This document shows, one piece after another, positions 11,801 to 23,261 of a stretch of 64,000 nt of DNA; position 1 is the stretch's first letter; each line of letters opens with the position of its first letter. Source of the DNA: Saturnia japonica (Eukaryota; Arthropoda; Insecta; Lepidoptera; Saturniidae); contig CM065322.1 of NCBI GenBank assembly GCA_033032175.1, positions 7,502,001 through 7,566,000 on the forward strand, given 5' to 3'. A program made the translations under genes and the position numbers. Below the pieces are notes generated by a model. The model worked only from the letters and a program-made list of their open reading frames with translations, had not been told where the DNA came from and did not search any database.

Positions 11801-14800
11801 TTATAAAATAACATCGTCCCTCAAACCGAGCATGTAAAGTACCTGGGCACGCACCTAGACCGTCGCTTTAATTGGCGGAAACATATCTGGACCAAACGAA
11901 AGCAGTTAGATATTAAATTAAGAAGCATGTACTGGTTCATAGGACCTAAATCAAAACTTTCACCTGCCTGCAAATTAAAGATATACAAAGTCATCCTAAA
12001 ACCCTTCTGGACATACAGAATACAGCTATAGGGGACTGCGAGTAACAGCAACATAGAAATACTGGAAAGGTTTCAAAATAAAGCAATCCGTAACATGCTG
12101 AATATACCAACCACACTTTATTAAAAATAATTACATATTCTTGGATTTTAAATATCAACACCAAAACAGGAAATAGTGGAATACAGTAAAAAATATCAAA
12201 GTAGATTATTAAAACACATCAACATACTGGCATCATGGCTGGAAGGAGAAGGAAGTGTGGTGCACAACCGACTGAAAAGGTTTAGTGTGCCAAACCTCAG
12301 ACATAGAGAATAGTAAGAACACATCTAGCTACAACCTGTGAAGGTAGACTCATTGGAGTCACTTGAAAAAAAAAGTCAAATACAAAGAATACAACATAAG
12401 AATGGCTTTTATACCTATAAATGAAGGAACAGATTGCCAAGTCCCGTATAAAGACAAAAAGGGGGAAAAACATAACATTGAAGACAAAGTTACGGAATTA
12501 ATGAAATTAATAGAAAATTAATTATTTGGTATTTCTAATAGAAGCGATACGGAATAAAATGTTCAATAAGCATGCATTTATTTAATTGAACTGTTTATTT
12601 ATTTTGAAATTGAACAAATAAGATATAAAAATTTTCGACATAATAAAAGTAAAATAACTAATAGAATTCTCTTGTGTACTTGACTGTACCTCTTGACACG
12701 CACACGTAGTCACTGTATCTACACACACTTACGCAAACATGCCGCGCGCACAAATGAGTTGAACTGACTATACCTACTTATTGTTGGGCTATGAATCAAA
12801 ATTTGTTGGGGAGCCCTTTTTATCCATCAGTAGCGAAGCCCAAAAGGAGAATATTTTTTAAAAAATAAACAAAAACATCACACACGCGTTTTATTGATTT
12901 TGCTGATACGGTGATAGTTTCGCCTCTGACGTAAAGATACCAAATGCCCATTTTGTCAGCAAGAAGGTAAAATTAAGAAATATTTAAAATCAGCTCCATT
13001 TTATTAAGTTGATGATGAAGGGCAATTATGTTGAAACAGTGACAACTCTTTTGTGCAATGATAAGAGTTTATATTATAAAAGCTTTGCTAAAAATATCTT
13101 GATTTGTTCAGACACAACAAATACCATAAACCTTAGTGGTATTCTAACAAATGGTCAAAATATGTTTATATTTTGTTTAGCTACTAATAGCCACTTCTGT
13201 ATGTGTTAACTTCTCAAAATGTATCGCCGTATTTTTAAACACTTTAGCTTTATTCAAGAGCTGAAACGATAACAGTGATAACATTATGGTTTTGTAAGTG
13301 AATTATGGGGTTTACTACCAAATCAATAATTTTCAAAGATTTGGATGACAATATACTAATTAATTTTAAGTGGAAATATTAAATTAAATAGGTAATGTAT
13401 TTCATCCAACGTTGATTTAGCAATTAGTTTACCGCTTGATTTGACCAAGTCTTAGCCAAAATATTTATGAGAAGAGTAGAAAAAACATACCATCCAAAGG
13501 ATGCCGTATATCATCTACGCTTCCCGTCAAGCTCTGAAGATTAGCTTCTTTCATCTCTTGCACCAATCGTTCCACTTGACGTTTCTTCTCCATTATGGCA
13601 TTTTCTAATACACCAACCTGTTAATTATAAAAAGTTTTCATGACATTTACATTTACGTTGATTAAGCACAAACACAAATCGTGCTACCCACCACTCTAGA
13701 TTATTAGAAATAAAGACAAAAATGCATATTGTGGGTGATTGTTGGGTTGGTTAGGCGTGGGTGGGTGGATGGAAAATCGTTGATTTTCTGATATTTTTTT
13801 TATTTCCGCGAAACCCTAATACCTTTTCTAAAATAAAAGTAACCTAAATAACTCATTATAACATCAGCTATCTGCACGTGAAAATCCCGTCAAAATCGAT
13901 CCAACCGTTTCGGAGATTAGCCAGAACTATCAGACAGACAGACAAAAATTTAAAAAATTGTGTTTTTCTTATAATTGCCATATGTATATACAATCATATG
14001 CATTTAGTAAAAAAAAGTTATTTTGACATTACAAACAGACACTTCAATTTTATTTATGTATACCAATATTATTAAGAGGAAAGATTTGATTGTTGTTTGT
14101 TTGCATTAAATAGGCTCCGAAACTACTGAACCGATTTGAAAAATTCTGTCACTGTTGGGAAGCTACACTATACCAGAGTGACATAGGCTATATTAAATTT
14201 AAAAAAAAATAGGGATCCTTACTAAAACTCCAATAATGTAACCCAAGGTGTAAAAAAATTACCTAAAATATTCTTAAAATCGCGTGCGCTGCAAAAACTA
14301 TTGACGACAGAATACAATAATGTACTATGACTTTGCAGAACATATCATTATTTACAAAAAGTGTCGCGATAGCATATCTCTGACTATTATAGTTATGCCA
14401 CAATAAGTGTTCTTTCATTTTTTAAATTTAATTGACAAAACGATCCGATATTATACGATATCGTAACAAAAAATATGGTGCACGGACCATGCAGAGAGCA
14501 TAATTTAACAGCACCATGTATGAAAAACGGCATCTGTACAAAAAAGTACCCTCGACGTTTCGTCAACGATACCCAAACCAGAGAGGACGGATATCCAGTT
14601 TATCGTCTTCGTGACGCCGAAAATGGAGGACAGTGCGCTACGCTAAATATCAGAGGAAGTGCTTAGGTCCAATATAGATAATAGATGGATTGTCCCTTAT
14701 TCTCCACTATTGTGTAGGACGTTCAACGCTCACGTAAATGTGGAGTACTGCTACTCAGTTCAAACCATCAAATACATTTGCAAATATATAACGGTTCTGA

Positions 14801-17800
14801 CCAAGCTAATTTTAGCGTCATAAACCCAAATGGAACATACGTGAATGGATGGTACATAAGTACATCCGAAGCCGTCTGGCGAATATTCGAATTTCCGATC
14901 CACGAGTGCCATTCTACAGTCTTGCGTTAGCTGTCCACTTAGAAAATGGCCAAAGGGTTTATTTTACCCCAGAAACAGCTGAATAAGTAGCCCAAAACCC
15001 ACGTAAAACTACTTTGCTGGCTTTCTTTGAGCTCTGTAATGAAGATAAATTCGCAAAGACACTTCTATACCACGAAGTCACGCAATACTACATATGGGCC
15101 AATAATAAATTCACAAGGAGGCGGGGTGTGGACGTAGTTGGCCATTCAGGCATAAAAAAGATGCTTTAGGAAGAGTCTACGGTGTACATACTTCTCAATC
15201 AGAGTGTTTTTATCTTAGGATGTTGTTACATCACGTTCGCGATCCAACTTTAAAACCGTAGTTGTTTAAAAATCGATCAACACTGTAACTAATATCAAAA
15301 ACGTAATCCATTACCCACAGGAATTTTTAAATTGTCTAAACCGTTCTGGACTGCCACCACATGAATTGACGTTAAAAAGCAGCAAAATAAAACAACGTTA
15401 AATATCGTTGACGCCACTAAAATTCATAACTTGACAACTTTTTTAAAAAGACCAGTACACAGTTACCATAAAAAGTTTAAATTAATATAACAGGGTTAAC
15501 GACTTAACAATGTTGTAATGATAAAGAGTGGGGTTTGGAAGGTTGAAACGCCTGTTATTTATAAATGTTTTAGGAACTCTTACACCTTTAATCTCATTTT
15601 ACTAAATAATAATACCAGCCTGTAAGTGTACCACAAATAGGCAAAGAAGCAGTCTCTTCCCAAGGGAAGGCACAGGTTTGACCAACACGACGTATTGGCA
15701 ATTTCAAACAACAAGAAATCAAAATTTCTGTATTTTAATACTTAGTACTTAAAGCATATTGCCATTCCTATAAGAAATGTAGTGAACATAGTATAGGCCA
15801 TAAAAAATACCTCTCTCTTCAAGTTTTCAGCAGTGAGATGATTGATCTCGGTGGCGTGTTTCGCTTGCTGTATCTGACTTTGCAAACTCTCCATTTCAGC
15901 GAGCATTGTACGCTCTAGTGCTTGTCTATAAACATAACAACATCATTATTTGTAAGTCAGCTTGTCAAATTCTGATCCTTAATTGTATTTCTTATATCGG
16001 ATACACATGTTTGCCACTTGCCACAAACTTCAAACCTCTACAAAATAAAAACTGCAACTTGGCGTTTAACATATTATCTAGGCATCATATTAAATTAATT
16101 AATTATGTTAAATAATAAGGCTATAAATTGAAATTATTTAATTACAAGATAATCAAGGTGGAGTATGATTTTCTAGATGTAAAAAAGTTTGTACAATCAT
16201 GATTATCTTCTCATTTGAATATTACAATATAATTATTATAAACTTAATTTACAAGACTTGCCTGTTCTCCTGCTGTCTACTACTAATAAGCCTTTGCTCA
16301 TTATGAATCTCCTCCATTAGTTTTCTAATCTTGTTCTTACACTGTAGTAACTCAGTCTCACAATTGGCTAACTTTGAACGAACTAATACTATTTCAGATT
16401 TAAGAGTTTTCTCATTCTGCTTGACTATTTCACCCTCTTCTTCCACGTGTGTTAACGCTTGCACCTTAAATACATATAAACTGAATATTCATACATAAAA
16501 GGATAGATCAAAACAAAAAAATACCTCTCACATGAAAATATGTTAATTTAAGTTTTAAGAAAACTCACCAAAATCAACTTGTAAAAATTTGAAAAGGTTA
16601 GTCAGGATTTAAGAAAAAATAGTTTCAATTATGTTTTATTTATTTTAAATCCCTTTCTCATTATTGATTAACATTATATTAAGTATCCTGAACTGATACG
16701 TCGAAAAAAAAAAAATAGAATTAAAAATACAATTTTTAATCATTATGTCATATTTTTAAATATTGTGTGACTATCAAATTTTTTTTTAGGCCAACTCGTT
16801 TCCGTAGTTTCTGTAAACTTGTTAAGGCAACAGGTATTCATATATCTTATTTTTTTAATTATATCACATTACACATCTAAGATATATTTCATAATAATGA
16901 AAATACCTGTTCAGTACTCATCCTTAGTTGATTGTCAGTAGAACTAATTTGCTGCTGCAGCAACTCCACTTGTCTATCCTGTTCTCGACCCTTGTTTTCC
17001 CAGTAGCCAATCTCAGCATCATACTTTAGGAAAATTTGTAAATGTAATAATTAACAAAAAAATAACATACCAACACGCCTGTATCCCCGAAGGGTTAGGC
17101 AGAGGTGTACTGATGTACAGCCCCACATTTCACCGGGTATGTTTTTATTTTCCATGTAATAGGGGGCGAGCCTATTACATTAAACACAAAGCCAAACTTC
17201 GAGCAGCCACTGAGAATTTCCTAGAAAAACCCAATAACACTTTGCTACCCTGGGAATCGAACACAGGACCTCGAGCATAGCAGTCGCGCTTACGACCAAT
17301 AGGCTTAATGAGGTAGTTATATAAGTATCATAATTATTATATATTTTTTCATTCATTTTATAGATTTTAACTTTTCACTTGATATTAGGTGATTGTCAAT
17401 ATAATCCGTATGTAATGTCAAATTAAAGTCATGGATTTATTGGATATAAGTTGAATGGACAGAGCCCAAGTTCTGCCACTCTCTTGCCATGGGAGTCAGG
17501 AGCCTCTATTTAACAATGACGCATCTAAACTAAAGATAATGATGGTAATAAATTTATTTTACCTTAATGAGATCAACTTGTTGACTTGAAAGCTTCTCCC
17601 TCTGGTAGTTGACGAGTGATACCAGTTCTCTATACTGCGTGTTATAACTGACTGCTTCAGGGCTTCGATTCTCCAAGTTTTCTTCAGACAGGTTGACAGG
17701 CGATATATGAGACTGCCGACCGTTACGATTTCGGTTTGGTGACTTACGAAGAGCTTGTGAGGGCGGTGGAGGCGAACGATAAGGTGGTGGTGGCTCTCTG

Positions 17801-20800
17801 ATAATTTAGTAAAATCTTAAATCTAAGGGCTCTAATACACGAACGGTATATTACCAACGGCAGAGGCAACTGCAGCCGTCGACATTTAGCGACGCTGACA
17901 GTTGTAGCGTGCCACGTCGCTATTTTGTCAATAAACTGAAAATATTTCAGGAGTGTACACATGTCACTATTTTGTAAAATTAGCTCTCCAGTGACAAGCT
18001 TGATGTTAAATTGCTAACTGTGGCAGTAAAATAGAAATTGTATTTGGATTTATAAATTCAAAGAGTACAGTATCAAAACAATAAAAAACCGGCCAAGTGC
18101 GAGTCGGACTCACGTACTAAGGACTTTGTAATTGTACGGCCACATAGGTACACTAAAATAATTAGGTAACATTACTGAAGAAAGCACTGAACAATTCTAA
18201 CGAAAAGATAAACTATGTTGAGGGACAAACTTAACTTTGCCATTGGAAAACTGTTGTCCCCCCCATACATCCCACAGTCAGTTTACTAAGTAATTTTTTT
18301 TTCTGTTGTCATAAATTTACGATTTCAGATTTTTTCTTTTACTTGTGCTATAAGATATTGCTTCTTGCCAAATTTCATGACTCTATGTCAACTGAAATTA
18401 CTCTATAGGTTTTTATTCTCTTTGTAATTTTTTAAATATGCAGTATAAACAGCCATATGTTTTGATTATGGGAATGCAGACCTGAGTATTTGATATTAAT
18501 TTCAACTTGATACCTCCTGAGAAAAAGGGGTCTTGACAGACATGCAGACGGACAACAAAGTGAACCTATAATGGTCCCTTTTCCCTGTTGAGATATGGAA
18601 CCCTAAAAAAAGGAATATATAGCCTTTGTGTGTGAAAAAATAATTTTGCAACTGGCTCCTGTACAAAGAGAGCCGACGACATCAACCGTAGATCTTCGAC
18701 GTTGACATGTCCACGGCTGCAGCCGACGCGTTGACGGCTGCAGTTGCCGTTGGCAATGTGCCGCTCGTGTATATGAACCCTAAGGGTTACTTCAAAATTT
18801 GTTATAAAATCAAATTTCAATTATTTTTAACCCAATCATATTTCTATAAATAATAATAGCATGCCTTCCACATTGATTGCAGGTATTTAGAATTTATTAA
18901 ATAAACGTTTTCATTGTAACTATGGATGCATGTAAAACTAATTATTTAATTAAGATATTATACATGTTTTTTTTTTTTTAGTTTACAATACAGAATATAA
19001 GGTTGTAAAACTCAAATTGACAACAGCAGAAACACTATGCTAGCTTGAAAATACTCATTTTTACACCAGAGTCATTTAGCATAATGTATAACTGACATTC
19101 CAAAAATTACATTCATTGCAGAAAATCATTTTGAATTTATAACTTAATTATTTATTGTATTTGAATATGATCTCTAATGACAAAAATGGAAATTACTTAA
19201 ATTTCAAGATAGTGTAATGTTTGTTACTCTTTCACTTCATTGTCATTCTTTAACATCTGGTTAAATGTACATAACTGAATGTTATTGGAAATTATTATCA
19301 ATAAATTACCTGTATGGTGGCACATCTTTCAATAAAGGACTGTCAGTGTCAGATGTCTTTGTTTGTTGTACACCTTTAACAACTCCAACTGGGTTTCCAG
19401 GTGATGTATTATTCACAGTATTGTTGTATGTGGGAATCATATTCATCCTATTTGGTGAGTTTTGACTGTCAAGTATATTCGGATTTGAGGTATTGTGGCT
19501 TCTGGCGAAAGAAAATGTTATAACATTTATTTGTTAATTTTAAACATTTTTAAAGTTCTCACATTACATTATCTTCTAGTTAAAGGTTTTCAAAACTTTA
19601 AAACTTAACTCATGCTGAATTTTTTATTTACTAGGATTGCCAGTGATCAGTGTTATTTATAATAAAATAATAATAAAAAAATGGAAGATAAAAATTGTTA
19701 GGCCTTTTAATGCAACATGCACCTTGTAGATAAAACTATTTTAATATGGTATTTATACTAAAAAACAAATTTTAACAATTTATTAAGATATCAATATTGA
19801 AAACAAAAAAACATATATAATGCTGATCATAGGTCTTTTCATACAAATCTATACTGATATTATAAAGAGGTAAAGTTTGAATGTAAGAGGTAATCTCTTA
19901 AACTATTGATGCCATTCCGAAAATTTGTCACTAATAGAAAGCTACAATATCCTACTTTTTATTCTTATTAAATTTAAATTGGAAATAGTGGGTAAAGGAA
20001 GTTGATGGTTAGTATCATATGAGTCTAAGGAAATTGGTTTACCTATATCACAGGGGGCATGAAGTTATACCACTTATTCAGATTATTAAATAAAAAATAT
20101 AATTTTAAATTAAAAAAAAATGAAATGGTCACAGTACAGTCATCTTTCTAATATTTTCCCAAATTGCAAATAAAATTGATTTCAATTAAAATGAACATTA
20201 TTAAAAAAATATAAATAAATGCAAAGTAATAAATTATTTAATGCATGATCAATAAACTATAAAACAAATTACCGATTTCCAGTAGGTGATCTAGAATTAA
20301 TGTTAGGCTGGGACGGCTTCTGATTGCTACTCGACTCTGATCTTCTAAGTATGAATTGTATATCATTTGAATATTCACCCCATTTTATTAAAATCTGAAA
20401 TTTATTAATATAATAATAATAATTGGGGGACAATTTCACACACAGATTTAGAATCTAATCTAAACAGCTAATATACTTACATAATATGCATGCATAATAT
20501 ATTTAACATTCAGATACAGAAATGACAATCACCCTCATCACACAAGTCTTCTATGAGGTGATTGAATCTGCAACCTCTTGGCTCAATAGTAGAGGCTATT
20601 GAGTCTACAGTCTATTGTAGAGCTAGTTACTACTGGACCTTGAGGCGTGAAGAAATGTCGAAATCTTACATCTTGTGATTTAATTAATAAATGAGGTAGA
20701 TTGATCTATTTTTATTATTAAGCATCTAAAGTAATTTAAAGATTCTAGTAGGAAATGGATGAGACATTGAAAATACCAGATATGAAGAAAGAATAGTAAA

Positions 20801-21245
20801 GTAAATGTAATGGAAGAGGCTGTAGTTTTGAAGTGGGAAGACACAGTTTCGATAACTCTTTAAATAATAATATTAGCACACAGAAAACTTTAACTGAAAA
20901 TTTTACATTATGTAAATTATGCAGTAAACTTATCCCTGTTTGTTACCTTGAGCGGAAATTCCTGTGGCGCCAAGAGTCGTTCATTATTTCGCCATCTCTC
21001 TATAAGAGTGAACCTGCCCACTTTACCTGTGGCATGAGCTAACGCGAAAACTACATCCTGCACAGAAAAATACATCCCAAATTACCACGGCAAATCATAG
21101 AAAAGTGAAATTACGTTCTCCTTGACATGGGAATCCTTTCGATGATTCTATATATTATGAACTTTTTACTAACCTGGCAGGTTGTTGTCTCTGTGACCCC
21201 ACAAACTATTCTTTGTATCCCTTCGACCCAGACCTTTAACTCCAT
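8791..21245 (-). CDS. RASSF8: Ras association domain-containing protein 8 homologue (whole gene, 10 exons)
   Basis: Ten exons join in phase, on the minus strand: 21,245-21,174; 21,057-20,947; 20,394-20,273; 19,501-19,310; 17,797-17,563; 17,023-16,907; 16,464-16,262; 15,925-15,811; 13,617-13,491; 8,891-8,791. The product is about 464 residues. The first 85 residues form a Ras-association domain starting [19 protein letters not shown] and passing through [14 protein letters not shown] and DIQFILRR, all hallmarks of RASSF7/8. A Pro-rich linker ([11 protein letters not shown], about 168-180) and roughly 190 residues of coiled coil follow. Human RASSF8 is about 420 residues. The fly protein works with ASPP at adherens junctions and restrains growth; the same role is inferred here. 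Nine of the ten exons have canonical donors and one uses GC. The introns carry most of the transposons in this part of the window. Confidence 0.9.
9020..10553 (+). mobile_element. Tc1/IS630-like DNA transposon with inverted repeats, dead
   Basis: The ends are inverted copies: CAGTCGACGCATTTGAACTG at 9,020-9,039, and its near-complement CAGTTCATAATGCGTCGACT at 10,533-10,552. Each is bordered by TA. The CAGT start and TA target are usual for Tc1-like elements. Inside lie a helix-turn-helix-like frame (about 9,220-9,430) and a DDE domain in pieces, with [11 protein letters not shown] at about 9,826 and [20 protein letters not shown] at about 10,050-10,110. About 80-82 residues separate the second Asp from the Glu. 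The frame is broken near 9,990 and elsewhere. It sits in the last RASSF8 intron. Confidence 0.75.
11105..12525 (+). mobile_element. Jockey-like LINE reverse transcriptase remnant
   Basis: A 5'-truncated ORF2 reads in broken frames. Its blocks are [57 protein letters not shown], and a catalytic box YADG where YADD is normal. [18 protein letters not shown] and a C-terminal part to about 12,520 follow. These words are usual for Jockey-clade elements. Frameshifts occur near 11,320, 11,460 and 11,805. It lies in the RASSF8 intron between exons 10 and 9. Confidence 0.85.
13491..13617 (-). CDS. RASSF8: RASSF8 exon 9 (coiled coil)
   Basis: The acceptor is AACAG and the donor ATG|GTATGT. In phase 0 it encodes [20 protein letters not shown] followed by [20 protein letters not shown], a charged heptad-like coiled-coil segment. 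It ends in phase 1. Confidence 0.85.
13850..14260. repeat. Repeat fragments, probably non-autonomous Helitron type
   Basis: Two common lepidopteran repeat texts are visible: CGATCCAACCGTTTCGGAGA at about 13,898, and TTAAGAGGAAAGATTTGATT at about 14,072, with CTACACTATACCAGAGTGAC at about 14,164. A degraded relative of the second lies at 19,850-19,970. Ends are not defined. Confidence 0.4.
14464..15390 (+). pseudogene. Helitron replication-helicase protein remnant
   Basis: The first frame reads [20 protein letters not shown], then [20 protein letters not shown] and RLRDAENGG. This is the conserved Helitron_like_N region of Rep/helicase proteins. After frame breaks it continues with [38 protein letters not shown] and [11 protein letters not shown]. 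The helicase core after that is missing. Intact relatives drive rolling-circle transposition. It lies in a RASSF8 intron between exons 9 and 8. Confidence 0.85.
15610..15735. repeat. RTE-like LINE tail fragment
   Basis: The stretch reads ACCAGCCTGTAAGTGTACCA, then GAAGGCACAGGTTTGACCA and CGTATTGGCAATTTCAAAC. It resembles the piece at 7,316-7,430 and the known lepidopteran RTE 3' region. Confidence 0.5.
15811..15925 (-). CDS. RASSF8: RASSF8 exon 8 (coiled coil)
   Basis: The acceptor is TATAG and the donor GAG|GTATTT. It completes an Arg codon from exon 7, then encodes [20 protein letters not shown] and [18 protein letters not shown], a clear coiled coil. The other two frames hit stops, which fixes the phase. 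Confidence 0.9.
16262..16464 (-). CDS. RASSF8: RASSF8 exon 7 (coiled coil, GC donor)
   Basis: The acceptor is TTTAAG. It encodes [20 protein letters not shown] and onward to SSRQQENR. The donor reads AACAG|GCAAGT. Only splicing at this GC keeps exon 8 open; splicing at the GT a few bases on would run exon 8 into a stop. Confidence 0.88.
16907..17023 (-). CDS. RASSF8: RASSF8 exon 6 (coiled coil)
   Basis: The acceptor is CTAAAG and the donor CAG|GTATTT. The exon has 39 codons in phase 0: [20 protein letters not shown], then [19 protein letters not shown]. Confidence 0.9.
17063..17312 (-). mobile_element. tRNA-derived SINE
   Basis: On the minus strand the stretch starts with a tRNA-like head, including GGTCCTGTGTTCGATTCCCA near 17,268, which matches a pol III B box (GGTTCGATTCC type). 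It ends in a body reading CACCTCTGCCTAACCCTTCGGG, also seen at 25,625-25,660. It lies in the RASSF8 intron between exons 6 and 5. Confidence 0.7.
17563..17797 (-). CDS. RASSF8: RASSF8 exon 5 (Pro-rich linker and coiled-coil start)
   Basis: The acceptor is TTATCAG and the donor AAG|GTAAAA. It completes an Arg codon, then encodes [20 protein letters not shown] and later [20 protein letters not shown]. Its 3' splice site is squeezed: a transposon end lies only about 25 bases upstream of the exon, at 17,823. Confidence 0.88.
17823..18784. mobile_element. Inverted-repeat element (MITE-like) carrying a nested repeat
   Basis: The ends are imperfect inverted copies of about 60 bases. The left reads CTAAGGGCTCTAATACACGA, the right (complement) CTTAGGGTTCATATACACGA. 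Both continue with ACGG or GCGG, then ACCAACGGC or GCCAACGGC, and CAACTGCAGCCGTC. No transposase is seen. A different repeat (18,083-18,612) sits inside. Confidence 0.7.
18083..18612. repeat. ACCGGCCAAGTGCGAGTCGG-type insect repeat
   Basis: It starts with ACCGGCCAAGTGCGAGTCGG and ends with GACAACAAAGTGAACCTATA, then GAACCCTAAAAAAAGG. This beginning and end are those of a repeat that I know as widespread in insect genomes. It is nested inside the inverted-repeat element at 17,823-18,784. Confidence 0.6.
19310..19501 (-). CDS. RASSF8: RASSF8 exon 4 (Ser/Asn-rich linker)
   Basis: The acceptor is CGCCAG and the donor TACAG|GTAATT. It completes an Arg codon, then encodes [20 protein letters not shown] and ends [11 protein letters not shown]. 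It carries no domain and is probably disordered. Confidence 0.85.
20273..20394 (-). CDS. RASSF8: RASSF8 exon 3 (end of RA domain)
   Basis: The acceptor is TTTCAG and the donor CG|GTAATT. It encodes [20 protein letters not shown]. The words [15 protein letters not shown] are diagnostic for RASSF7/8, where the family reads K(W)GQYAxDVQxxLRR. The rest is a Ser/Asn-rich linker. Confidence 0.9.
20947..21057 (-). CDS. RASSF8: RASSF8 exon 2 (RA domain)
   Basis: The acceptor is GTGCAG and the donor AAG|GTAACA. Its 37 codons read [20 protein letters not shown], then [17 protein letters not shown]. This is the core of the Ras-association fold. Confidence 0.92.
21174..21245 (-). CDS. RASSF8: RASSF8 exon 1 (start)
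   Basis: The ATG at 21,245 opens [20 protein letters not shown]. The donor is CAG|GTTAGT. The family begins with the same MELKVWV(D/E)G words, which fixes the start. Confidence 0.92.
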
Positions 21246-21408
21246 TAAACTTATTACACAGATTATTTGAACCAAGACAACATTACATATTGTATTTCAC
21301 CCAATCTGGGAGCTTTTCCGCACAATTTTAAAATATAATACCACACAATAATACTAAGACCATTACAAAGAAAAATAAATTTACAGAATTGATATTTTCG
21401 TAAAATAT

Positions 21409-23261
21409 TACCACTTTATAGTCATGGGTAACACTGCGCTGCGCCGCGCTATTCCACCAACTCAGTTTACTGCGCAGCTGCGCTGGGTGTGTTAAGTGAT
21501 AACACACTTATTCCAAATGTGTCGGCGCACAGGGTTCAGAACGGCCTAAGCTCTGGCCAAAAGTCAAAAAGTGAAAAATTTACAATTTTAGGTTTTCGAG
21601 GTCACTGATTACGGACTTGATATCAGAATTATGAAATTCTTAATTGCGGACCAAAAATGGCGGACATTTTTGAAAAATAATCACTTTATCGGTTCGAAAA
21701 TGTGCACCACTGGGTTTTCGGGGTCGCTGATTACGAATTTGATATTAGATTCATGACATTTGAAATTCCAAAATGAAAAACAATTTTGTAGAATATGTAA
21801 ATTTTGATGTTATCTCACGTACATAATTCTATACAGTAGGATTAATTATATTGGTTTAATTAGAAATCATAAACTGCGTCAGATGGATCCGTCGTACATG
21901 TCGTCTAAGCAATAAATCCTGAACTTTTCGATATGTACAGCGAAACTACTCGTCATTGTCTGCAAAATTACTTTGCAACTTGCTATGAAGTTTTCGTCCA
22001 GATTCAAAATTTCTGCTGTTAAGGCAACGTTCTCAAAAAAACGTCGGGCTGTATTGCCGTCGTTTGTACTGCCAAATCCTTGCTTAGGCATATCAATATT
22101 TAAACCTAAAGCAACTTTAAATTTGTTTTAGATTTGTTCCTTACGATCGCTAACTACTTTCTTTTCATCGACTGATCGCGCCTGCCATGTACTCATTCAG
22201 TCATTTAATTTATATGCAATATCAATGGTTATTATTATGGTTTACAAATTGTGTTTATTGTCCATGAACAATGTTTGAAATAATATTTGTAAACATATTT
22301 CGATATGTTTGTAAACATGGTCATTACGGTTGAAATTTTATTTTAAATCTTTATTCATGATACTACATCGTTGCAATAATATACCGTACTTATCTCTGCA
22401 ATACTTTAGAAAGAGATAGGACCTCTCAAGCCTCAGGTATAGAAAGTTGAGTGGAGAATATCGCCATTAGTCACCGTGCGTAATGTGCACGACGGCGTGC
22501 ACGGTAGACCTAAAATCGTTATGATTCAAAATGGGCAACTTTCGAGCAGCTAATTCTTGAAAATTTCATTAATAGATAGTTCAACAAACATGTTCCTGTT
22601 AATGCCAGCGTGAAAATGTGCAAAACTTTTTTGTATCGACACAAATGTATTTTTTTTAAATATGATAATCACGACTACCTTTAGCATAACGTTTCATAAA
22701 TAAAAACAATTATTTTCGAGTACTGAAGAACATAAAATGTTTCTACATAACTTCATAAACATTTTCCATTTTGGAAAATTGGAATCGGACACGTCGTTGT
22801 AAAATTATATATGATTTTCTGGAGCACTGTATAACTGGGCACTGAAGCGTCGCGCGTGTGTTCCTACGAGAGGCAACTTCGGACTGTCGCAGGAAAGCAA
22901 GTATACAAAGTTGTGACCTCTGCTTATGCGATCTGAATGCCCCAAACCCCCCTCTCCAAAAATCCATTTCAAAAACATCGATCTTTCAACCTTCATTTTT
23001 CGACTTTTGGCCAGGGAATCGGCGTTCTGAACCACTGTGCGGCGCACAGCACACTTCAGCGCACCGAGCCAACTAAGGGACAGCGTCGCCGAATGCACCC
23101 CACGGCTCGCGTAGGTCAGCTGACTCATTCATTTCTCTAATTCTCTTGACTCGCGTATTATTTTGCTGCGCCATGGCGCAAATTTGAGTTAGCTCAATGC
23201 TGCACTTGAGTTATTAAGTTAGCGCAAGGAATTTTGCTGGTTACCCATGGCTACCACTTTA
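21409..23261. mobile_element. Inverted-repeat DNA transposon with 10-bp target duplications
   Basis: TACCACTTTA stands at 21,409-21,418 and at 23,252-23,261. Between them the ends are inverted: CATGGGTAACACTGC on the left, CATGGGTAACCAGC on the right (complement). A further inverted block is shared inside: GGCGCACAGGGTTCAGAACG at about 21,523, and its complement near 23,020-23,045, then TGGCCAAAAGTC in both. Long ends and a 9-10 bp duplication suit Mutator-like elements. No transposase is recognised. The element lies about 160 bases upstream of the RASSF8 start codon. Confidence 0.65.

Noticed and set aside
20515..20650. Possible second tRNA-derived SINE (GGTTGCAGATTCAATC on the minus strand)
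   Set aside because: Only a B-box-like word is present. No A box, tail or target duplication could be made out.
22743..23140. Overlapping open frames on both strands inside the inverted-repeat element
   Set aside because: Frames are open on both strands in a locally GC-rich end of the element. None contains a transposase motif.
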